A program made the translations under genes and the position numbers. A DNA stretch of 51,942 nucleotides from positions 1 through 51,942 of the forward strand of contig JACQYW010000018.1 in NCBI GenBank assembly GCA_016208015.1. Reading direction: 5' to 3'. The notes under the pieces were generated by a model that searched no databases, had not been told where the DNA came from, and worked only from the letters and a program-made list of their open reading frames with translations. Shown here piece by piece: positions 9,010 through 19,862 of this stretch; the first letter of the stretch is position 1, and each line of letters opens with the position of its first letter. The DNA is from Nitrosomonadales bacterium (GTDB lineage Bacteria; Pseudomonadota; Gammaproteobacteria; Burkholderiales; Gallionellaceae).

Positions 9010-11150
9010 AATATCTGGTCATCTTCAGCGGCATCATCGGTGCAGCGTTGCTGTATCTGCTGTCCAGCGCCAGTGCGAACACCGATCTTTTCTCGCATAA
9101 CTACTACGTGTTGCTGGCCATGACCGGAGCGCTGGCGATGGGTTTGGCTGGGCTGGTCGGTTCGCAGGTCATGCAGCTTCGCGGCAAACTCAGGCAAAAA
9201 GTGTACGGGGCGAAGCTGACGCTACGGCTGGTGATGATCTTCTCGGTGATCGCGATCCTGCCCGGCCTGCTGGTCTATGCCGTGTCGGTGCAATTCCTCA
9301 GCAAGAGCATCGAATCATGGTTCGACGTACGCGTGGAGAAAGCGCTCGAAGGCGGCTTGAATCTGGGGCGCAGCACGCTGGAGAACGGATTGGCCGAATT
9401 GGGCAAAAAAGGCCATCTGGTCGCGATGATCCTGGCTGAACAGGACCCGCGACAGCACGGCAAGACCGTGAAACGGCTGGTTGAAGAAGGAGGAGCGCAG
9501 GAAGCGGCACTGTTCGACAGCAAGAGCCAGTTGCTGGCGTTCGCCGGCGGCGATGGAAGAAAACTGCCGCAGATGTCGCCAACTCCCGAAGTCGTGCAAC
9601 AAACCTGGGAGAAGAACGGATACAGCATGGTGGAAGTATTGCCGGACGACCAGTTGGCGCTGCGCGTGCTGATCCCGGTGAAGTCCGCGCAATGGAAAGA
9701 CGAACGGCGGACGCTACAGTTCGTGCAACAGGTCCCTGTGCAGATCGCCGCCGATGCCGAGACTGTCCAGGCGGTTTACCGCGACTATCAGGAACTGTCG
9801 CTCTCCCGTCTCGGTTTGAAACGCCTGTATGGCATCACGCTCACACTGTCGTTATTGATCGTGTTACTGAGTGTCAGCTCGGCGGCGTTCTATCTGAGCG
9901 AACAGCTCAGCGCCCCGCTGGCGGCACTCGCGGCGGGTACGCTGGCCGTGGCGAAGGGTGACTTCAGCGGCAGCTACCCGGTGCAGAGTCGAGACGAACT
10001 GGGTGCACTGACCGGCTTGTTCAACCAGATGAATGCCTATCTGGCCGATGCGAAACGCAAAGGGGAACAGCAACAGTTGCAGGTCGAGAACGCCAAAGCC
10101 TATCTGGAAAGCGTGCTGTCGCACTTGTCCTCCGGCGTTCTGGTGGTCGATGAAAAGCACCGCCTGCATTCTTCCAATCCCAGCGCGAACCAGATCCTGG
10201 GGGTCTCGCTGGAGGAGATGGAGGGCAAGACCCTGACTGAGATCGCGGCGGAACACGCCTTGTTGCGTTCGTTCATCGAGGCGGTGATGCGCGGTTTCGG
10301 CGAGTCATCCCAATACGAGTGGCGGTTGCAGATCGAGCGCATGAGCAAGAACGGCGACCAGATCCTGTTGCTGCGCGGGACGCGTTTGTCCGCGATGGAA
10401 GAGGACAGCAGCTATGTGGTGGTGTTCGACGACATCACCCACCTGCTGCAGGCGGAACGCCAGGCAGCCTGGGGCGAGGTCGCCCGCCGTCTGGCGCACG
10501 AGATCAAGAATCCGCTCACACCCATCCAGCTTTCGGCGGAGCGCCTGCAGCACAAATTGCTCAGCAAACTGGACGATCAGGATGCGCAGCTGCTGCAGCG
10601 TGCCACACAGACCATCGTCAGCCAGGTCGCGGCGATGAAGAACATGGTCATGGAATTCGCCAACTACGCGCGCGCGCCGGCCACGCGTATGGTCAAAATC
10701 GATATGCACCAGTTGCTGAACGAAGTGATGGGCTTGTACGAAGCCAACAGCAGTCCGATCGCGCTGAAACTGGAAGCGCGGCAGACCTGGGTGAGCGGCG
10801 ATGCCACGCGCCTGCGCCAGGTGATCCACAACTTGCTACAGAACGCGCACGATGCCCTGCAACAGACCGAATATCCGCAGATCGTTCTTGCGACGGAAAA
10901 CGCTGCCGAAGACACCTTGAAACTGATGGTGCGCGATAACGGCAGCGGCATCCCGGAAAACCTGCTGGGGCGATTGTTCGAACCGTATATGACCACCAAG
11001 CAGAAGGGAACAGGATTGGGTTTGGCGATCGTGAAGAAGATCGTGGAAGAACACGGCGGACAGATAACTTTAGAAAGACAACCGACGGGCGGGACTTGCG
11101 TGAGCGTGATCCTGCCCCTGGCTGAAACCGAGGTCGAGGTGTTGCGATGA
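9006..11150 (+). CDS. ntrY: NtrY-like membrane sensor histidine kinase
   Basis: A 714-residue sensor kinase. It has three membrane segments near residues 5-22, 34-54 and 73-97, a periplasmic region of about 180 residues, another membrane segment near 275-300, a HAMP linker, a PAS domain (about 360-470), and a kinase core with the phosphorylated His498 in LAHEIKNPLTPIQLSAERL. The ATP-binding lobe has N, G1 and G2 boxes (NLLQNAHDAL, DNGSGIP, TGLGLAIVKKI). The long membrane-bound N-terminus with PAS identifies the NtrY type, which senses nitrogen, redox or envelope state in different bacteria. It overlaps its partner regulator by 4 bp. Confidence 0.93.
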   Translation: MKYLVIFSGIIGAALLYLLSSASANTDLFSHNYYVLLAMTGALAMGLAGLVGSQVMQLRGKLRQKVYGAKLTLRLVMIFSVIAILPGLLVYAVSVQFLSKSIESWFDVRVEKALEGGLNLGRSTLENGLAELGKKGHLVAMILAEQDPRQHGKTVKRLVEEGGAQEAALFDSKSQLLAFAGGDGRKLPQMSPTPEVVQQTWEKNGYSMVEVLPDDQLALRVLIPVKSAQWKDERRTLQFVQQVPVQIAADAETVQAVYRDYQELSLSRLGLKRLYGITLTLSLLIVLLSVSSAAFYLSEQLSAPLAALAAGTLAVAKGDFSGSYPVQSRDELGALTGLFNQMNAYLADAKRKGEQQQLQVENAKAYLESVLSHLSSGVLVVDEKHRLHSSNPSANQILGVSLEEMEGKTLTEIAAEHALLRSFIEAVMRGFGESSQYEWRLQIERMSKNGDQILLLRGTRLSAMEEDSSYVVVFDDITHLLQAERQAAWGEVARRLAHEIKNPLTPIQLSAERLQHKLLSKLDDQDAQLLQRATQTIVSQVAAMKNMVMEFANYARAPATRMVKIDMHQLLNEVMGLYEANSSPIALKLEARQTWVSGDATRLRQVIHNLLQNAHDALQQTEYPQIVLATENAAEDTLKLMVRDNGSGIPENLLGRLFEPYMTTKQKGTGLGLAIVKKIVEEHGGQITLERQPTGGTCVSVILPLAETEVEVLR

Positions 11151-11782
11151 CGAAAGAGATACTGGTAGTGGACGACGAGGTGGGCATACGCGAGTTGCTT
11201 TCCGAGATATTGTTCGACGAGGGTTACCGCATCCATCTGGCGGAAAACGCGCAACAGGCGCGGAGTTTCCGCGAGCACCATAATCCCGATCTGGTGCTGC
11301 TCGACATCTGGATGCCGGATACCGATGGTCTGAGCTTGCTCAAGGAATGGGTTGCACAGGACCGGCTGACCATGCCGGTGATCATGATGTCGGGGCACGG
11401 AACGATAGAGACCGCGATGGAAGCCATGCGTATCGGGGCTACGGATTTTCTGGAAAAACCCATCGCCCTGCAAAAATTGCTGGCCACTGTCGCCAAGGCG
11501 ATCCAGCGTGGCATTGCCCCTCCGCTTCCGGAGAAGAGCGACCCCCCCCTTTCACCCGAAGAGGATCAGGGTTGCGCTCAAGTATCATTGCAGTTAGATT
11601 TGCCACTTCGAGAAGCGCGCGAGCAATTCGATAGTCTGTACTTCAAGTATCAGATGGAAAAAGAGAACGGGAACATCTCGCGCATCGCCGAGAAGGCGGG
11701 CATAGAACGCACGCATCTTTACCGAAAACTAAAACAATTGGGGATAAAACCCCTCAAAAAAAGCTCGGGCGAACAGCAATAG
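11147..11782 (+). CDS. NtrX-like response regulator lacking the AAA+ domain
   Basis: The receiver domain (residues 1-120) is complete, with the phosphorylated Asp53 in LLDIWMPD, Thr/Ser82 in MMSG and Lys104 in LEKP. After a short linker the C-terminus holds a Fis-type helix-turn-helix (GNISRIAEKAGIERTHLYRK, about residues 175-205). A standard NtrX has a sigma-54-activating AAA+ ATPase of about 240 residues between these two domains; here it is missing without any frameshift. The protein should therefore bind DNA as a simple activator or repressor and not open sigma-54 promoters. The layout resembles RegA/PrrA-type regulators, but the C-terminus reads as NtrX. Confidence 0.9.
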   Translation: MTKEILVVDDEVGIRELLSEILFDEGYRIHLAENAQQARSFREHHNPDLVLLDIWMPDTDGLSLLKEWVAQDRLTMPVIMMSGHGTIETAMEAMRIGATDFLEKPIALQKLLATVAKAIQRGIAPPLPEKSDPPLSPEEDQGCAQVSLQLDLPLREAREQFDSLYFKYQMEKENGNISRIAEKAGIERTHLYRKLKQLGIKPLKKSSGEQQ

Positions 11783-11817
11783 GGTTGTCTATAACCATTC
11801 TGGGTTACTTGCCGAAG

Positions 11818-11847
11818 TTGCCCGAGGGGGCGTCGTTCAGGCATAAT
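11818..11847 (+). promoter_or_regulatory. Candidate promoter of the transketolase-led gene run
   Basis: TTGCCC (11818-11823) and CATAAT (11842-11847) are 18 bp apart, giving a likely transcription start near 11854. This is about 60 bases ahead of the transketolase ATG, which has a strong AGGAGG ribosome site at 11902-11907. Confidence 0.45.
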
Positions 11848-11864
11848 CCACGCCTTTCACAGAA

Positions 11865-11883
11865 ATTAATACTGATTATTAAT
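11865..11883. promoter_or_regulatory. Palindrome upstream of tkt, possible operator
   Basis: ATTAATA (11865-11871) and TATTAAT (11877-11883) form a perfect 7-bp inverted repeat with a 5-bp centre in an otherwise GC-rich region. The position, just downstream of the predicted transcription start, would suit a regulator binding site. The spacing is loosely like LysR-type (CbbR) sites, but this is inference. Confidence 0.4.
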
Positions 11884-11914
11884 CCGCAAGAGCAGCTTAT
11901 TAGGAGGCAGGAAA

Positions 11915-13930
11915 ATGGCAGCAGCACGTAATGTAACTCCACCAAAATTCAATGACATCACCGGCGCGATCCGCATGCTGGCGGTGGATGCAGTGCAAAA
12001 GGCCAACTCCGGTCACCCCGGCGCGCCCATGGGCATGGCCGAGATCGCCGAAGTGCTGTGGAACCACCACCTGCGCCACAATCCGGCCAATCCGAAATGG
12101 CCTGACCGCGACCGTTTCGTGCAGTCCAACGGCCACGGTTCCATGCTGGTCTATGCGCTGCTGCACTTGTCCGGCTATGACCTGCCAATCGAAGAACTGA
12201 AGCGTTTCCGCCAGATGCACTCCAAGACTCCGGGTCACCCCGAGTACGGTTACACCGTCGGCGTCGAAACCACCACCGGCCCGCTGGGTCAGGGCATCAC
12301 CAATGCCGTGGGTATGGCGATGGCCGAAAAGCTGTTGGCCAATGAATTCAACAAACCCGGCCATACCATCGTCGATCACCATACTTATGTATTCATGGGT
12401 GACGGCTGCATGATGGAAGGCATCTCGCACGAAGCTTGCGCACTGGCCGGTACCTGGGGCCTGGGCAAGCTGATCGCCTTCTGGGACGACAACAACATCT
12501 CCATCGACGGCCATATCGACGGCTGGTACACCGACGATACTGCCAAGCGTTTCGAAGCCTACGGCTGGCACGTCATCGCCGATGTGCAAGGTCACGATTC
12601 TGACGCACTCAACCAGGCGATCGTTGCGGCCAAGGCCGTCACCGACAAGCCCACGCTGATCTGCTGCAAGACCATCATTGGCGTCGGTTCCCCGAACAAG
12701 GCGGGTACGCACGACGTGCACGGCGCAGCACTGGGTGATGCCGAAGTCCAGGCGACCCGTGAGCACATCGGCTGGAAATATCCCCCGTTCGAGATCCCCA
12801 AGCATGTGTATGACGCCTGGGATGCGCGCACCAAGGGCGAAGGCCTGGAAAAGCTGTGGAACAACAAATTCGCCGAATACAAGAAGGCCTTCCCGAAGGA
12901 AGCCGCCGAATTCGAACGCCGCACCAAGGGCGATCTGCCGGCCAACTGGGCTGACCACGCTGCCAAGGCGATCGCTGCCGTCAACGAGAAGGCCGAGACC
13001 ATCGCGACCCGCAAGGCTTCGCAGAACTCGATCAACGCACTGGTTCCGGCCTTGCCCGAATTCCTCGGCGGTTCCGCCGACCTGACCGGTTCCAACCTGA
13101 CCAATTGGACAGGCGCGCACCACGTCTCCGGCAAGAAACCCGGCAACTACATCAGCTACGGCGTGCGCGAGTTCGGCATGTCGCACATCATGAACGGCAT
13201 GGCACTGCACGGCGGCCTGTTGCCGTTCGGCGGCACCTTCCTGATGTTCTCGGAATATGCCCGTAATGCATTGCGCATGTCCGCACTGATGAAACAGCGC
13301 GTGATCTATGTGTTCACCCACGACTCCATCGGTCTGGGCGAAGACGGCCCGACCCACCAGCCGGTCGAGCAGACCACGACCCTGCGCTACATCCCCAACA
13401 TGGACACTTGGCGTCCCTGCGACACCGTCGAATCGATGGTTTCCTGGGTGTGCGCAGTCGAGCGCCAGACCGGCCCGTCCTCGCTGATCTTCAGCCGTCA
13501 GAACCTGGCCTTCCAGAAACGCGACGCGAAACAGATCGAGAACATCCGCAAGGGCGGTTACATCCTGTCCGAAGCAGCAGGCGGCAAGCCCCAAGCCATC
13601 ATCATCTCCACCGGCTCCGAGGTCGATCTGGCCATCAAGGCACAAGCAGCACTGGCGACCGAAGGCATCAAGGTGCGCGTGGTGTCGATGCCGTCGACCA
13701 ACGTGTTCGACCGTCAGGACCAAGCCTACAAGGACAGCGTGCTGCTCAAGGGCGTGAAGCGCGTGGCCGTTGAAGCCGGTGTGACCGGTCTCTGGTACAA
13801 GTATGTCGGTCTGGAAGGTGCTGTGATCGGCATGGATTGCTTCGGCGAATCCGCACCGGCACCGGAATTGTTCAAGCATTTTGGCTTCACCGTGGAGAAT
13901 GTGGTGAAGACCGTCAAGGGTGTGCTGTAA
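11915..13930 (+). CDS. tkt: Transketolase
   Basis: Thiamine-diphosphate enzyme moving two-carbon units between sugar phosphates in the Calvin cycle and the pentose phosphate pathway. The 671 residues have the usual order: N-terminal ThDP-binding domain with [20 protein letters not shown] and the GDG...N metal-binding motif (MGDGCMMEG); a middle pyrimidine domain with the transketolase signature around [12 protein letters not shown]; and a C-terminal domain. It heads the run tkt-gap-pgk-pyk-fba, 41 bp ahead of gap, and sits 6 kb from RuBisCO, which fits a role in regenerating ribulose bisphosphate. Start chosen by the AGGAGG site. Confidence 0.96.
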   Translation: MAAARNVTPPKFNDITGAIRMLAVDAVQKANSGHPGAPMGMAEIAEVLWNHHLRHNPANPKWPDRDRFVQSNGHGSMLVYALLHLSGYDLPIEELKRFRQMHSKTPGHPEYGYTVGVETTTGPLGQGITNAVGMAMAEKLLANEFNKPGHTIVDHHTYVFMGDGCMMEGISHEACALAGTWGLGKLIAFWDDNNISIDGHIDGWYTDDTAKRFEAYGWHVIADVQGHDSDALNQAIVAAKAVTDKPTLICCKTIIGVGSPNKAGTHDVHGAALGDAEVQATREHIGWKYPPFEIPKHVYDAWDARTKGEGLEKLWNNKFAEYKKAFPKEAAEFERRTKGDLPANWADHAAKAIAAVNEKAETIATRKASQNSINALVPALPEFLGGSADLTGSNLTNWTGAHHVSGKKPGNYISYGVREFGMSHIMNGMALHGGLLPFGGTFLMFSEYARNALRMSALMKQRVIYVFTHDSIGLGEDGPTHQPVEQTTTLRYIPNMDTWRPCDTVESMVSWVCAVERQTGPSSLIFSRQNLAFQKRDAKQIENIRKGGYILSEAAGGKPQAIIISTGSEVDLAIKAQAALATEGIKVRVVSMPSTNVFDRQDQAYKDSVLLKGVKRVAVEAGVTGLWYKYVGLEGAVIGMDCFGESAPAPELFKHFGFTVENVVKTVKGVL

Positions 13931-13956
13931 GGCGACAAAAATTTTTAATTAGCTAA

Positions 13957-14973
<1,017 letters not shown>

Positions 14974-14984
14974 TCCATCCGACC

Positions 14985-15008
14985 AAGGGCTGGCTGATGC
15001 CAGCCCTT
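14985..15008 (+). terminator. Stem-loop between gap and pgk
   Basis: A 10-bp stem (AAGGGCTGGC / GCCAGCCCTT) with a TGAT loop starts 12 bases after the gap stop. The T-run after it is short, so it is more likely a partial terminator or an mRNA-stabilising hairpin than a full stop, which would make gap mRNA more abundant than pgk mRNA. Confidence 0.5.
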
Positions 15009-15040
15009 TCTGCATTTAAAGTCTGCAATAAGGAACAATC

Positions 15041-16222
15041 ATGTCCGTTATCAAAATGACCGACCTGGATCTCAAGGGCAAACGCGTCCTGATCCGCTCC
15101 GACCTCAACGTGCCCGTCAAAGACGGCAAAGTCACCTCCGATGCACGCATCACCGCATCCATGGCCACCATCAACGCCGCACTGAAAGCCGGTGCCAAAG
15201 TGATGGTGACCTCGCACCTCGGCCGTCCCGAAGAAGGCGTGTACTCGGAAGAGAACTCGCTCAAGCCCGTGGCCGACACCATCGCCAACAAGCTGGGCAA
15301 ACCCGTGCGTCTGATCCGCGACTGGATCGACGGCGGCTTTACCGTGGCTGAAGGCGAACTGGTGTTGCTGGAGAACTGCCGCTTCAACAAGGGCGAAAAG
15401 AAGAGCAACGACGAACTGTCGAAGAAATACGCCGCCCTCTGCGACGTGTTCGTGATGGACGCTTTCGGTACCGCGCACCGCGCCGAAGCATCGACTCACG
15501 GCGTGGCCAAGTTCGCGCCAGTGGCTGCCGCCGGCATCCTGCTGACCGAAGAACTGGAAGCACTGACCAAAGCACTTCTCAGCCCGGCACGTCCGATGGT
15601 CGCCATCGTCGGCGGCTCCAAGGTCTCCACCAAGCTGACCGTGCTGGAATCGCTGTCCGAGAAGTGCGAACAGCTCGTGGTCGGCGGCGGTATCGCCAAC
15701 ACCTTCCTTAAGGCGGTCGGCAACAACGTCGGCAAATCGCTGTGCGAAGACGACCTGGTCCCGACTGCACAGGCACTGATCGAAAAAATGAAACAACGCG
15801 GCGCTAACATCCCCATCGCGGTGGATGTGGTCTGCGGCAAGAAATTCGACGCCAACGAACCGGCTGTGTTGAAGAACGCGGGCGAAGTGGCCGACGACGA
15901 CATGATCTTCGACATCGGTCCGAAGTCCGCACAGGAACTCGCCGACATCATCATGAAGGCAGGCACCGTGGTGTGGAACGGCCCGGTCGGCGTGTTCGAG
16001 TTCGACCAGTTCGGCGAAGGCACCAAGACCATCGCCAAGGCAATCGCCGAAACCAAGGCGTTCACCCTGGCCGGCGGCGGCGACACCATCGCGGCGATCC
16101 AGAAGTACGACATCTACGACAAGGTGTCTTACATCTCCACCGCAGGCGGTGCGTTCCTGGAATTCCTCGAAGGCAAGGTATTGCCGGCGGTGGAGATTCT
16201 GGAGCAACGCGCCAAACAATAA
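15041..16222 (+). CDS. pgk: Phosphoglycerate kinase
   Basis: Transfers phosphate between ATP and 3-phosphoglycerate; in CO2 fixation it makes 1,3-bisphosphoglycerate for GAPDH. The 393-residue sequence starts with [19 protein letters not shown] (the family signature), has the substrate-binding TSHLGRP motif and the C-terminal nucleotide-binding VGGGIANTF and [11 protein letters not shown] stretches. It is followed by pyk after 15 bp. Length and motifs are complete, and the start follows a short AAGGA ribosome site. Confidence 0.97.
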   Translation: MSVIKMTDLDLKGKRVLIRSDLNVPVKDGKVTSDARITASMATINAALKAGAKVMVTSHLGRPEEGVYSEENSLKPVADTIANKLGKPVRLIRDWIDGGFTVAEGELVLLENCRFNKGEKKSNDELSKKYAALCDVFVMDAFGTAHRAEASTHGVAKFAPVAAAGILLTEELEALTKALLSPARPMVAIVGGSKVSTKLTVLESLSEKCEQLVVGGGIANTFLKAVGNNVGKSLCEDDLVPTAQALIEKMKQRGANIPIAVDVVCGKKFDANEPAVLKNAGEVADDDMIFDIGPKSAQELADIIMKAGTVVWNGPVGVFEFDQFGEGTKTIAKAIAETKAFTLAGGGDTIAAIQKYDIYDKVSYISTAGGAFLEFLEGKVLPAVEILEQRAKQ

Positions 16223-16237
16223 TCAACTAGGAATCAC

Positions 16238-17677
16238 ATGCTCCGCAGAACAAAAATATTAGCAACACTGGGGCCCGCTTCCAGCGACCAAAAGGTACTG
16301 GAACAAATGATCCGCGCGGGAGTGGACGTAGTACGGATGAACTTTTCGCATGGCACGGCCCAGGACCATATGGGCCGCGCCGAAAAGGTGCGTGCGGCAG
16401 CCAAGGCGGCTGGCCGCACGGTAGGTATCCTGGCAGACCTGCAGGGACCGAAGATCCGCGTGCGCAAATTCGCGAACGACAAGATCACCCTGAACAAGGG
16501 TGACGCGTTCATTCTGGATGCATCATTGGACGGCTTGGGCAACCAGGAGCGCGTCGGGCTGGACTACAAGGAACTGCCCAATGATGTGGATGTCGGCACT
16601 GTGCTGCTGCTCAATGACGGCATGCTGGAATTCCATGTCACAGGCGTCAAGGGCCCGGAAGTGCATTGCGTTGTCGTTCGCGGCGGCGTGCTTTCCAACA
16701 ACAAGGGTATCAACCGTCAGGGCGGCGGACTCACTGCCCCCGCACTGACCGACAAGGACAAGGAAGACATCAAGACGGCTGCGCTGATCAAGGCGGATTT
16801 TTTGGCTGTGTCCTTTCCGCGTTCTGCTGACGACATGAAACTGGCGCGCGAACTGATGCATGCCGCCGGTGGCAAGAGCCTGCTGGTCGCCAAGATCGAG
16901 CGTGCCGAAGCCATCCCGGTGCTGGGCGAGATCATCGATGCTTCCGACGCCATCATGGTGGCGCGCGGCGACCTGTCGGTGGAAGTCGGCGATGCAGCCG
17001 TGCCCGGTCTGCAGAAGAAGATGATCAAGATGGCAAGAGCCAGAAACAAACTGGCCATCACTGCCACACAGATGATGGAGTCGATGATCACGGCACCCAT
17101 TCCAACAAGAGCAGAAGTGTCCGACGTGGCCAATGCCGTGCTGGACGGCACCGATGCGGTGATGCTGTCGGCCGAAACTGCCGTGGGCGACTACCCGGTC
17201 GAGACCATCGAAGCGATGGCGCGCATCTGCCTTAATGCAGAAGTGGAAACCGAAGACAGTATCGCGGATCGCCGCCTGGATCACACCAAGTTCTCGCGCA
17301 TCGACCAGTCCATCGCCATGTCAGCGTTGTATGCTGCCTCGCACTTCAAGGTGAAAGCCATCGTAGCGCTGACGCAATCGGGTTCAACCGCGCTGTGGAT
17401 GTCGCGTATCAACGGCAATACGCCGATATTCGCAATGACACCGATGGAAGCCACGCTGAGCAAGGTCACCCTGTTCAGCGGTGTGCACCCCATTGCGTTC
17501 AAGATCGGATCGAAAGACCACTCGGTCACACTGCATCAGGCAGAAGACGAGTTGCATAGACTCGGGCTGGTGCAGGACGGTGATCTGGTCGTGATGACCG
17601 TGGGCGAATCCATCGGCAAGGCCGGACACACCAACACTTTGAAAATCGTGCGCGTGGGCGACCACCGCAAGGGTTGA
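16238..17677 (+). CDS. pyk: Pyruvate kinase
   Basis: Converts phosphoenolpyruvate and ADP to pyruvate and ATP. It starts LRRTKILATLGPASSD, with the ADP/substrate motif MNFSHG and the active-site signature VAKIERAEA, and has 479 residues covering the barrel, the B domain and the C-terminal allosteric domain. Its place between pgk and fba joins a glycolytic exit enzyme to a Calvin-type gene run, so the cell can drain fixed carbon to pyruvate from the same transcript. Downstream, 49 bp separate it from fba. Confidence 0.96.
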   Translation: MLRRTKILATLGPASSDQKVLEQMIRAGVDVVRMNFSHGTAQDHMGRAEKVRAAAKAAGRTVGILADLQGPKIRVRKFANDKITLNKGDAFILDASLDGLGNQERVGLDYKELPNDVDVGTVLLLNDGMLEFHVTGVKGPEVHCVVVRGGVLSNNKGINRQGGGLTAPALTDKDKEDIKTAALIKADFLAVSFPRSADDMKLARELMHAAGGKSLLVAKIERAEAIPVLGEIIDASDAIMVARGDLSVEVGDAAVPGLQKKMIKMARARNKLAITATQMMESMITAPIPTRAEVSDVANAVLDGTDAVMLSAETAVGDYPVETIEAMARICLNAEVETEDSIADRRLDHTKFSRIDQSIAMSALYAASHFKVKAIVALTQSGSTALWMSRINGNTPIFAMTPMEATLSKVTLFSGVHPIAFKIGSKDHSVTLHQAEDELHRLGLVQDGDLVVMTVGESIGKAGHTNTLKIVRVGDHRKG

Positions 17678-17726
17678 TCGGATAAAACTGTAAGCGTTTT
17701 TGTAATTTCAATTTCAGGAGGAATAA

Positions 17727-18791
17727 ATGGCACTCGTATCCTTACGTCAACTACTCGATCACGCGGCAGAACACAGCTACGGCCTGCCCGCGTTCAACGT
17801 CAACAACCTGGAGCAAGTGAAGGCGATCATGGAAGCGGCTGACGAAACCAACAGCCCCGTGATCATGCAAGGCTCCGCCGGTGCGCGTAAATACGCGGGC
17901 GAACCGTTCCTGCGCCACCTCATCGAAGCAGCGGTCGAGATGTATCCGCACATCCCCGTCGTCATGCACCAGGACCACGGCGCGTCTCCAGCAGTCTGCA
18001 TCAACGCCATCAAGTCCGGCTTCTCCAGCGTAATGATGGACGGCTCCCTGATGACCGACGGCAAGACACCGTCCACATTCGACTACAACGTCAACGTCAC
18101 CCGCAGCGTCGTCGAGATGTCCCACGCTGTCGGCGTTTCTGTCGAAGGCGAACTGGGTTGCCTGGGTTCTCTCGAATCCGGCCACGGCGAGAAGGAAGAC
18201 GGCCACGGCGCCGAAGGCGTGCTGAGCCATGACCAACTGCTGACCGACCCGAACGAAGCCGCCGAATTCGTCAAAGCGACCCAGGTGGACGCATTGGCCA
18301 TCGCCATCGGTACTTCGCACGGCGCCTACAAGTTCACCAAGCCGCCCACAGGCGACACGCTGGCGATCAGCCGCATCAAGGAGATCCATGCACGTATCCC
18401 CAACACCCATCTGGTGATGCACGGCTCTTCTTCCGTGCCGCAGGAGTGGCTGAAGATCATCAACGAGTTCGGTGGCGCGATGCCGCAGACCTACGGCGTA
18501 CCCGTCGAGGAGATCGTCGAAGGCATCAAGCATGGCGTGCGCAAAGTGAACATCGACACCGACCTGCGCATGGCCTCCACCGGCGCGACCCGTCGCTACC
18601 TGGTGCAAAACCCCAAGGACTTCGACCCGCGCAAGTTCCTGGCTGAGACAACCAAGGCGATGAAGGCGATCTGCAAGGCTCGCTACGAAGCATTCGGTTC
18701 CGCCGGCCAGGCCGGCAAGATCAAGCCGATTGCGCTGGATGCAATGGCGATGCGTTACATCAAGGGCGAACTGAACGCGATCGTGAAGTAA
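17727..18791 (+). CDS. fba: Fructose-bisphosphate aldolase, class II (Calvin-cycle subtype)
   Basis: Zinc-dependent aldolase joining dihydroxyacetone phosphate with glyceraldehyde 3-phosphate, and in the Calvin cycle also with erythrose 4-phosphate. The 354 residues start [19 protein letters not shown], with metal-binding HQDHG near residue 80, the glutamate-rich motif [10 protein letters not shown], and the later [11 protein letters not shown] and VNIDTDLR motifs. These match the CbbA subtype found in autotrophic proteobacteria. A strong AGGAGG site precedes the ATG. It is the last gene of the run and is followed by a clear terminator. Confidence 0.96.
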   Translation: MALVSLRQLLDHAAEHSYGLPAFNVNNLEQVKAIMEAADETNSPVIMQGSAGARKYAGEPFLRHLIEAAVEMYPHIPVVMHQDHGASPAVCINAIKSGFSSVMMDGSLMTDGKTPSTFDYNVNVTRSVVEMSHAVGVSVEGELGCLGSLESGHGEKEDGHGAEGVLSHDQLLTDPNEAAEFVKATQVDALAIAIGTSHGAYKFTKPPTGDTLAISRIKEIHARIPNTHLVMHGSSSVPQEWLKIINEFGGAMPQTYGVPVEEIVEGIKHGVRKVNIDTDLRMASTGATRRYLVQNPKDFDPRKFLAETTKAMKAICKARYEAFGSAGQAGKIKPIALDAMAMRYIKGELNAIVK

Positions 18792-18814
18792 TCGAACGCA
18801 TCAGGCAGCAAACA

Positions 18815-18842
18815 AAAGGCGACCTTCGGGTCGCTTTTTGTT
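18815..18842. terminator. Bidirectional intrinsic terminator between fba and cbbR
   Basis: A 6-bp GC stem (GCGACC / GGTCGC) with the very stable TTCG loop is flanked by an A-run on the left and a T-run on the right. It therefore works for fba on the plus strand and for the convergent cbbR on the minus strand. Confidence 0.9.
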
Positions 18843-19745
18843 TTATCGCGCCACACCCTGAGATTCTTCCAGCAGGAAGCGCTCGAATTCATGGGCTGCA
18901 GTAGTGGGGCGCTTGTCCTTGCGCTGCACGATGTACCAGTGGCGCACGATGGGGAAACGATCGACTTCGAGAATGACCAGACGCTTGGTCTCCAGTTCAA
19001 GTTCGATACCGTGGCGGGAGATGATGCCGATACCCATGCCCGCCTGCACCGATTGTTTGATGGCCTCGTTGGTGTCCATCTCCATATGTGCGGGCAGGGC
19101 GAGTTTGTGGCTGGCAAAGTAGCGCTCCACCACCCCACGCGTACCGGAGCCCTGTTCGCGCAACAGGAAAGTCTCGCTGGCCAATTGCTTCGGCAATATT
19201 TTTTTGCTGCGCGCCAGCGGGTGCATCGGTGCGGCGATCACCACCAGTGGGTTTTCCATGAAAGCCTCGGCGCGCATATCGGCGCCCTGCGGCGGCTGTC
19301 CCATGATGGCGAGGTCGGCAGTGTTGTCCGATAACTGTTTGATGACGGCATCGCGGTTGGCGACCGACAGACTCACCTGTATCTTGGGATGCGCCTTGAT
19401 GAATTTGGCCAGCAATTGCGGCATGAAGTAGTTGGCGGTGCTGACCACTGAGATATTGAGGTGGCCACGCTCCAGGCCTTTCATCTCGTCGAACACCGAC
19501 TCCATCTCCTGCATCAGTTGCAACATGGAACGCGCGTAGTGCAGCAACTCGTTCCCGGCTGCGGTGAGATGGAGCTTCTTGCCGACCTGCTCGAATAGCG
19601 GCAAGCCGACCGCCGCTTCGGCCTGCTTGATTTGCATCGACACCGCCGGTTGCGACAGGTAAAGTTCCGCAGCTGCCCGCGAATGGTTCAGATGGCGGGC
19701 AACGCTCTCGAACACTTGCAGTTGGCGTAGTGAAATAGGCAGCAT
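18843..19745 (-). CDS. cbbR: CbbR, LysR-type regulator of RuBisCO genes
   Basis: A 300-residue LysR-family regulator: N-terminal winged helix-turn-helix (LRQLQVFESVARHLNHSRAA through LSQPAVSMQIKQAE, residues about 5-60) and a C-terminal substrate-binding domain that senses metabolites. Its divergent placement next to cbbM, with a shared 117-bp control region, is the standard CbbR arrangement. No ribosome site is visible before its ATG, and a TATAAA box ends only seven bases ahead of it, so the mRNA may be leaderless or nearly so. It probably represses itself and activates cbbM. Confidence 0.92.
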   Translation of the reverse strand: MLPISLRQLQVFESVARHLNHSRAAAELYLSQPAVSMQIKQAEAAVGLPLFEQVGKKLHLTAAGNELLHYARSMLQLMQEMESVFDEMKGLERGHLNISVVSTANYFMPQLLAKFIKAHPKIQVSLSVANRDAVIKQLSDNTADLAIMGQPPQGADMRAEAFMENPLVVIAAPMHPLARSKKILPKQLASETFLLREQGSGTRGVVERYFASHKLALPAHMEMDTNEAIKQSVQAGMGIGIISRHGIELELETKRLVILEVDRFPIVRHWYIVQRKDKRPTTAAHEFERFLLEESQGVAR

Positions 19746-19752
19746 GGGGCGA

Positions 19753-19787
19753 TTTATACCATAAGCATTGCTTATGGTTCGTATAAA
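19753..19787. promoter_or_regulatory. Nested palindrome, probable CbbR operator
   Basis: The inner arms ACCATAAGC (19758-19766) and GCTTATGGT (19770-19778) are a perfect 9-bp inverted repeat with a 3-bp centre. The outer arms TTTATAC (19753-19759) and GTATAAA (19781-19787) form a second, wider inverted repeat. This lies in the cbbR-cbbM gap, covering the cbbR promoter region and about 35 bp upstream of the cbbM -10 box, as expected for the high-affinity CbbR site. Confidence 0.7.
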
Positions 19788-19792
19788 TATAA

Positions 19793-19825
19793 TTGACTAT
19801 TATTTATGATTGCCGGGCGTATAGT
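19793..19825 (+). promoter_or_regulatory. Candidate cbbM promoter
   Basis: A good -10 box TATAGT (19820-19825) has no good -35 at 17 bp; the nearest TTGACT (19793-19798) is 21 bp away. A poor -35 is typical of promoters that need an activator such as CbbR. The predicted start is near 19832, and AGGAG at 19851-19855 is the ribosome site. Confidence 0.5.
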
Positions 19826-19862
19826 GCGCTCCGTAGTCATTCAAACAAAGAGGAGAACATAG

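Noticed and set aside
11900..13879. 659-codon open frame antisense to transketolase
   Set aside because: It is a mirror of the codon bias of the plus-strand gene; it has no recognisable domain and transketolase motifs are complete on the other strand.
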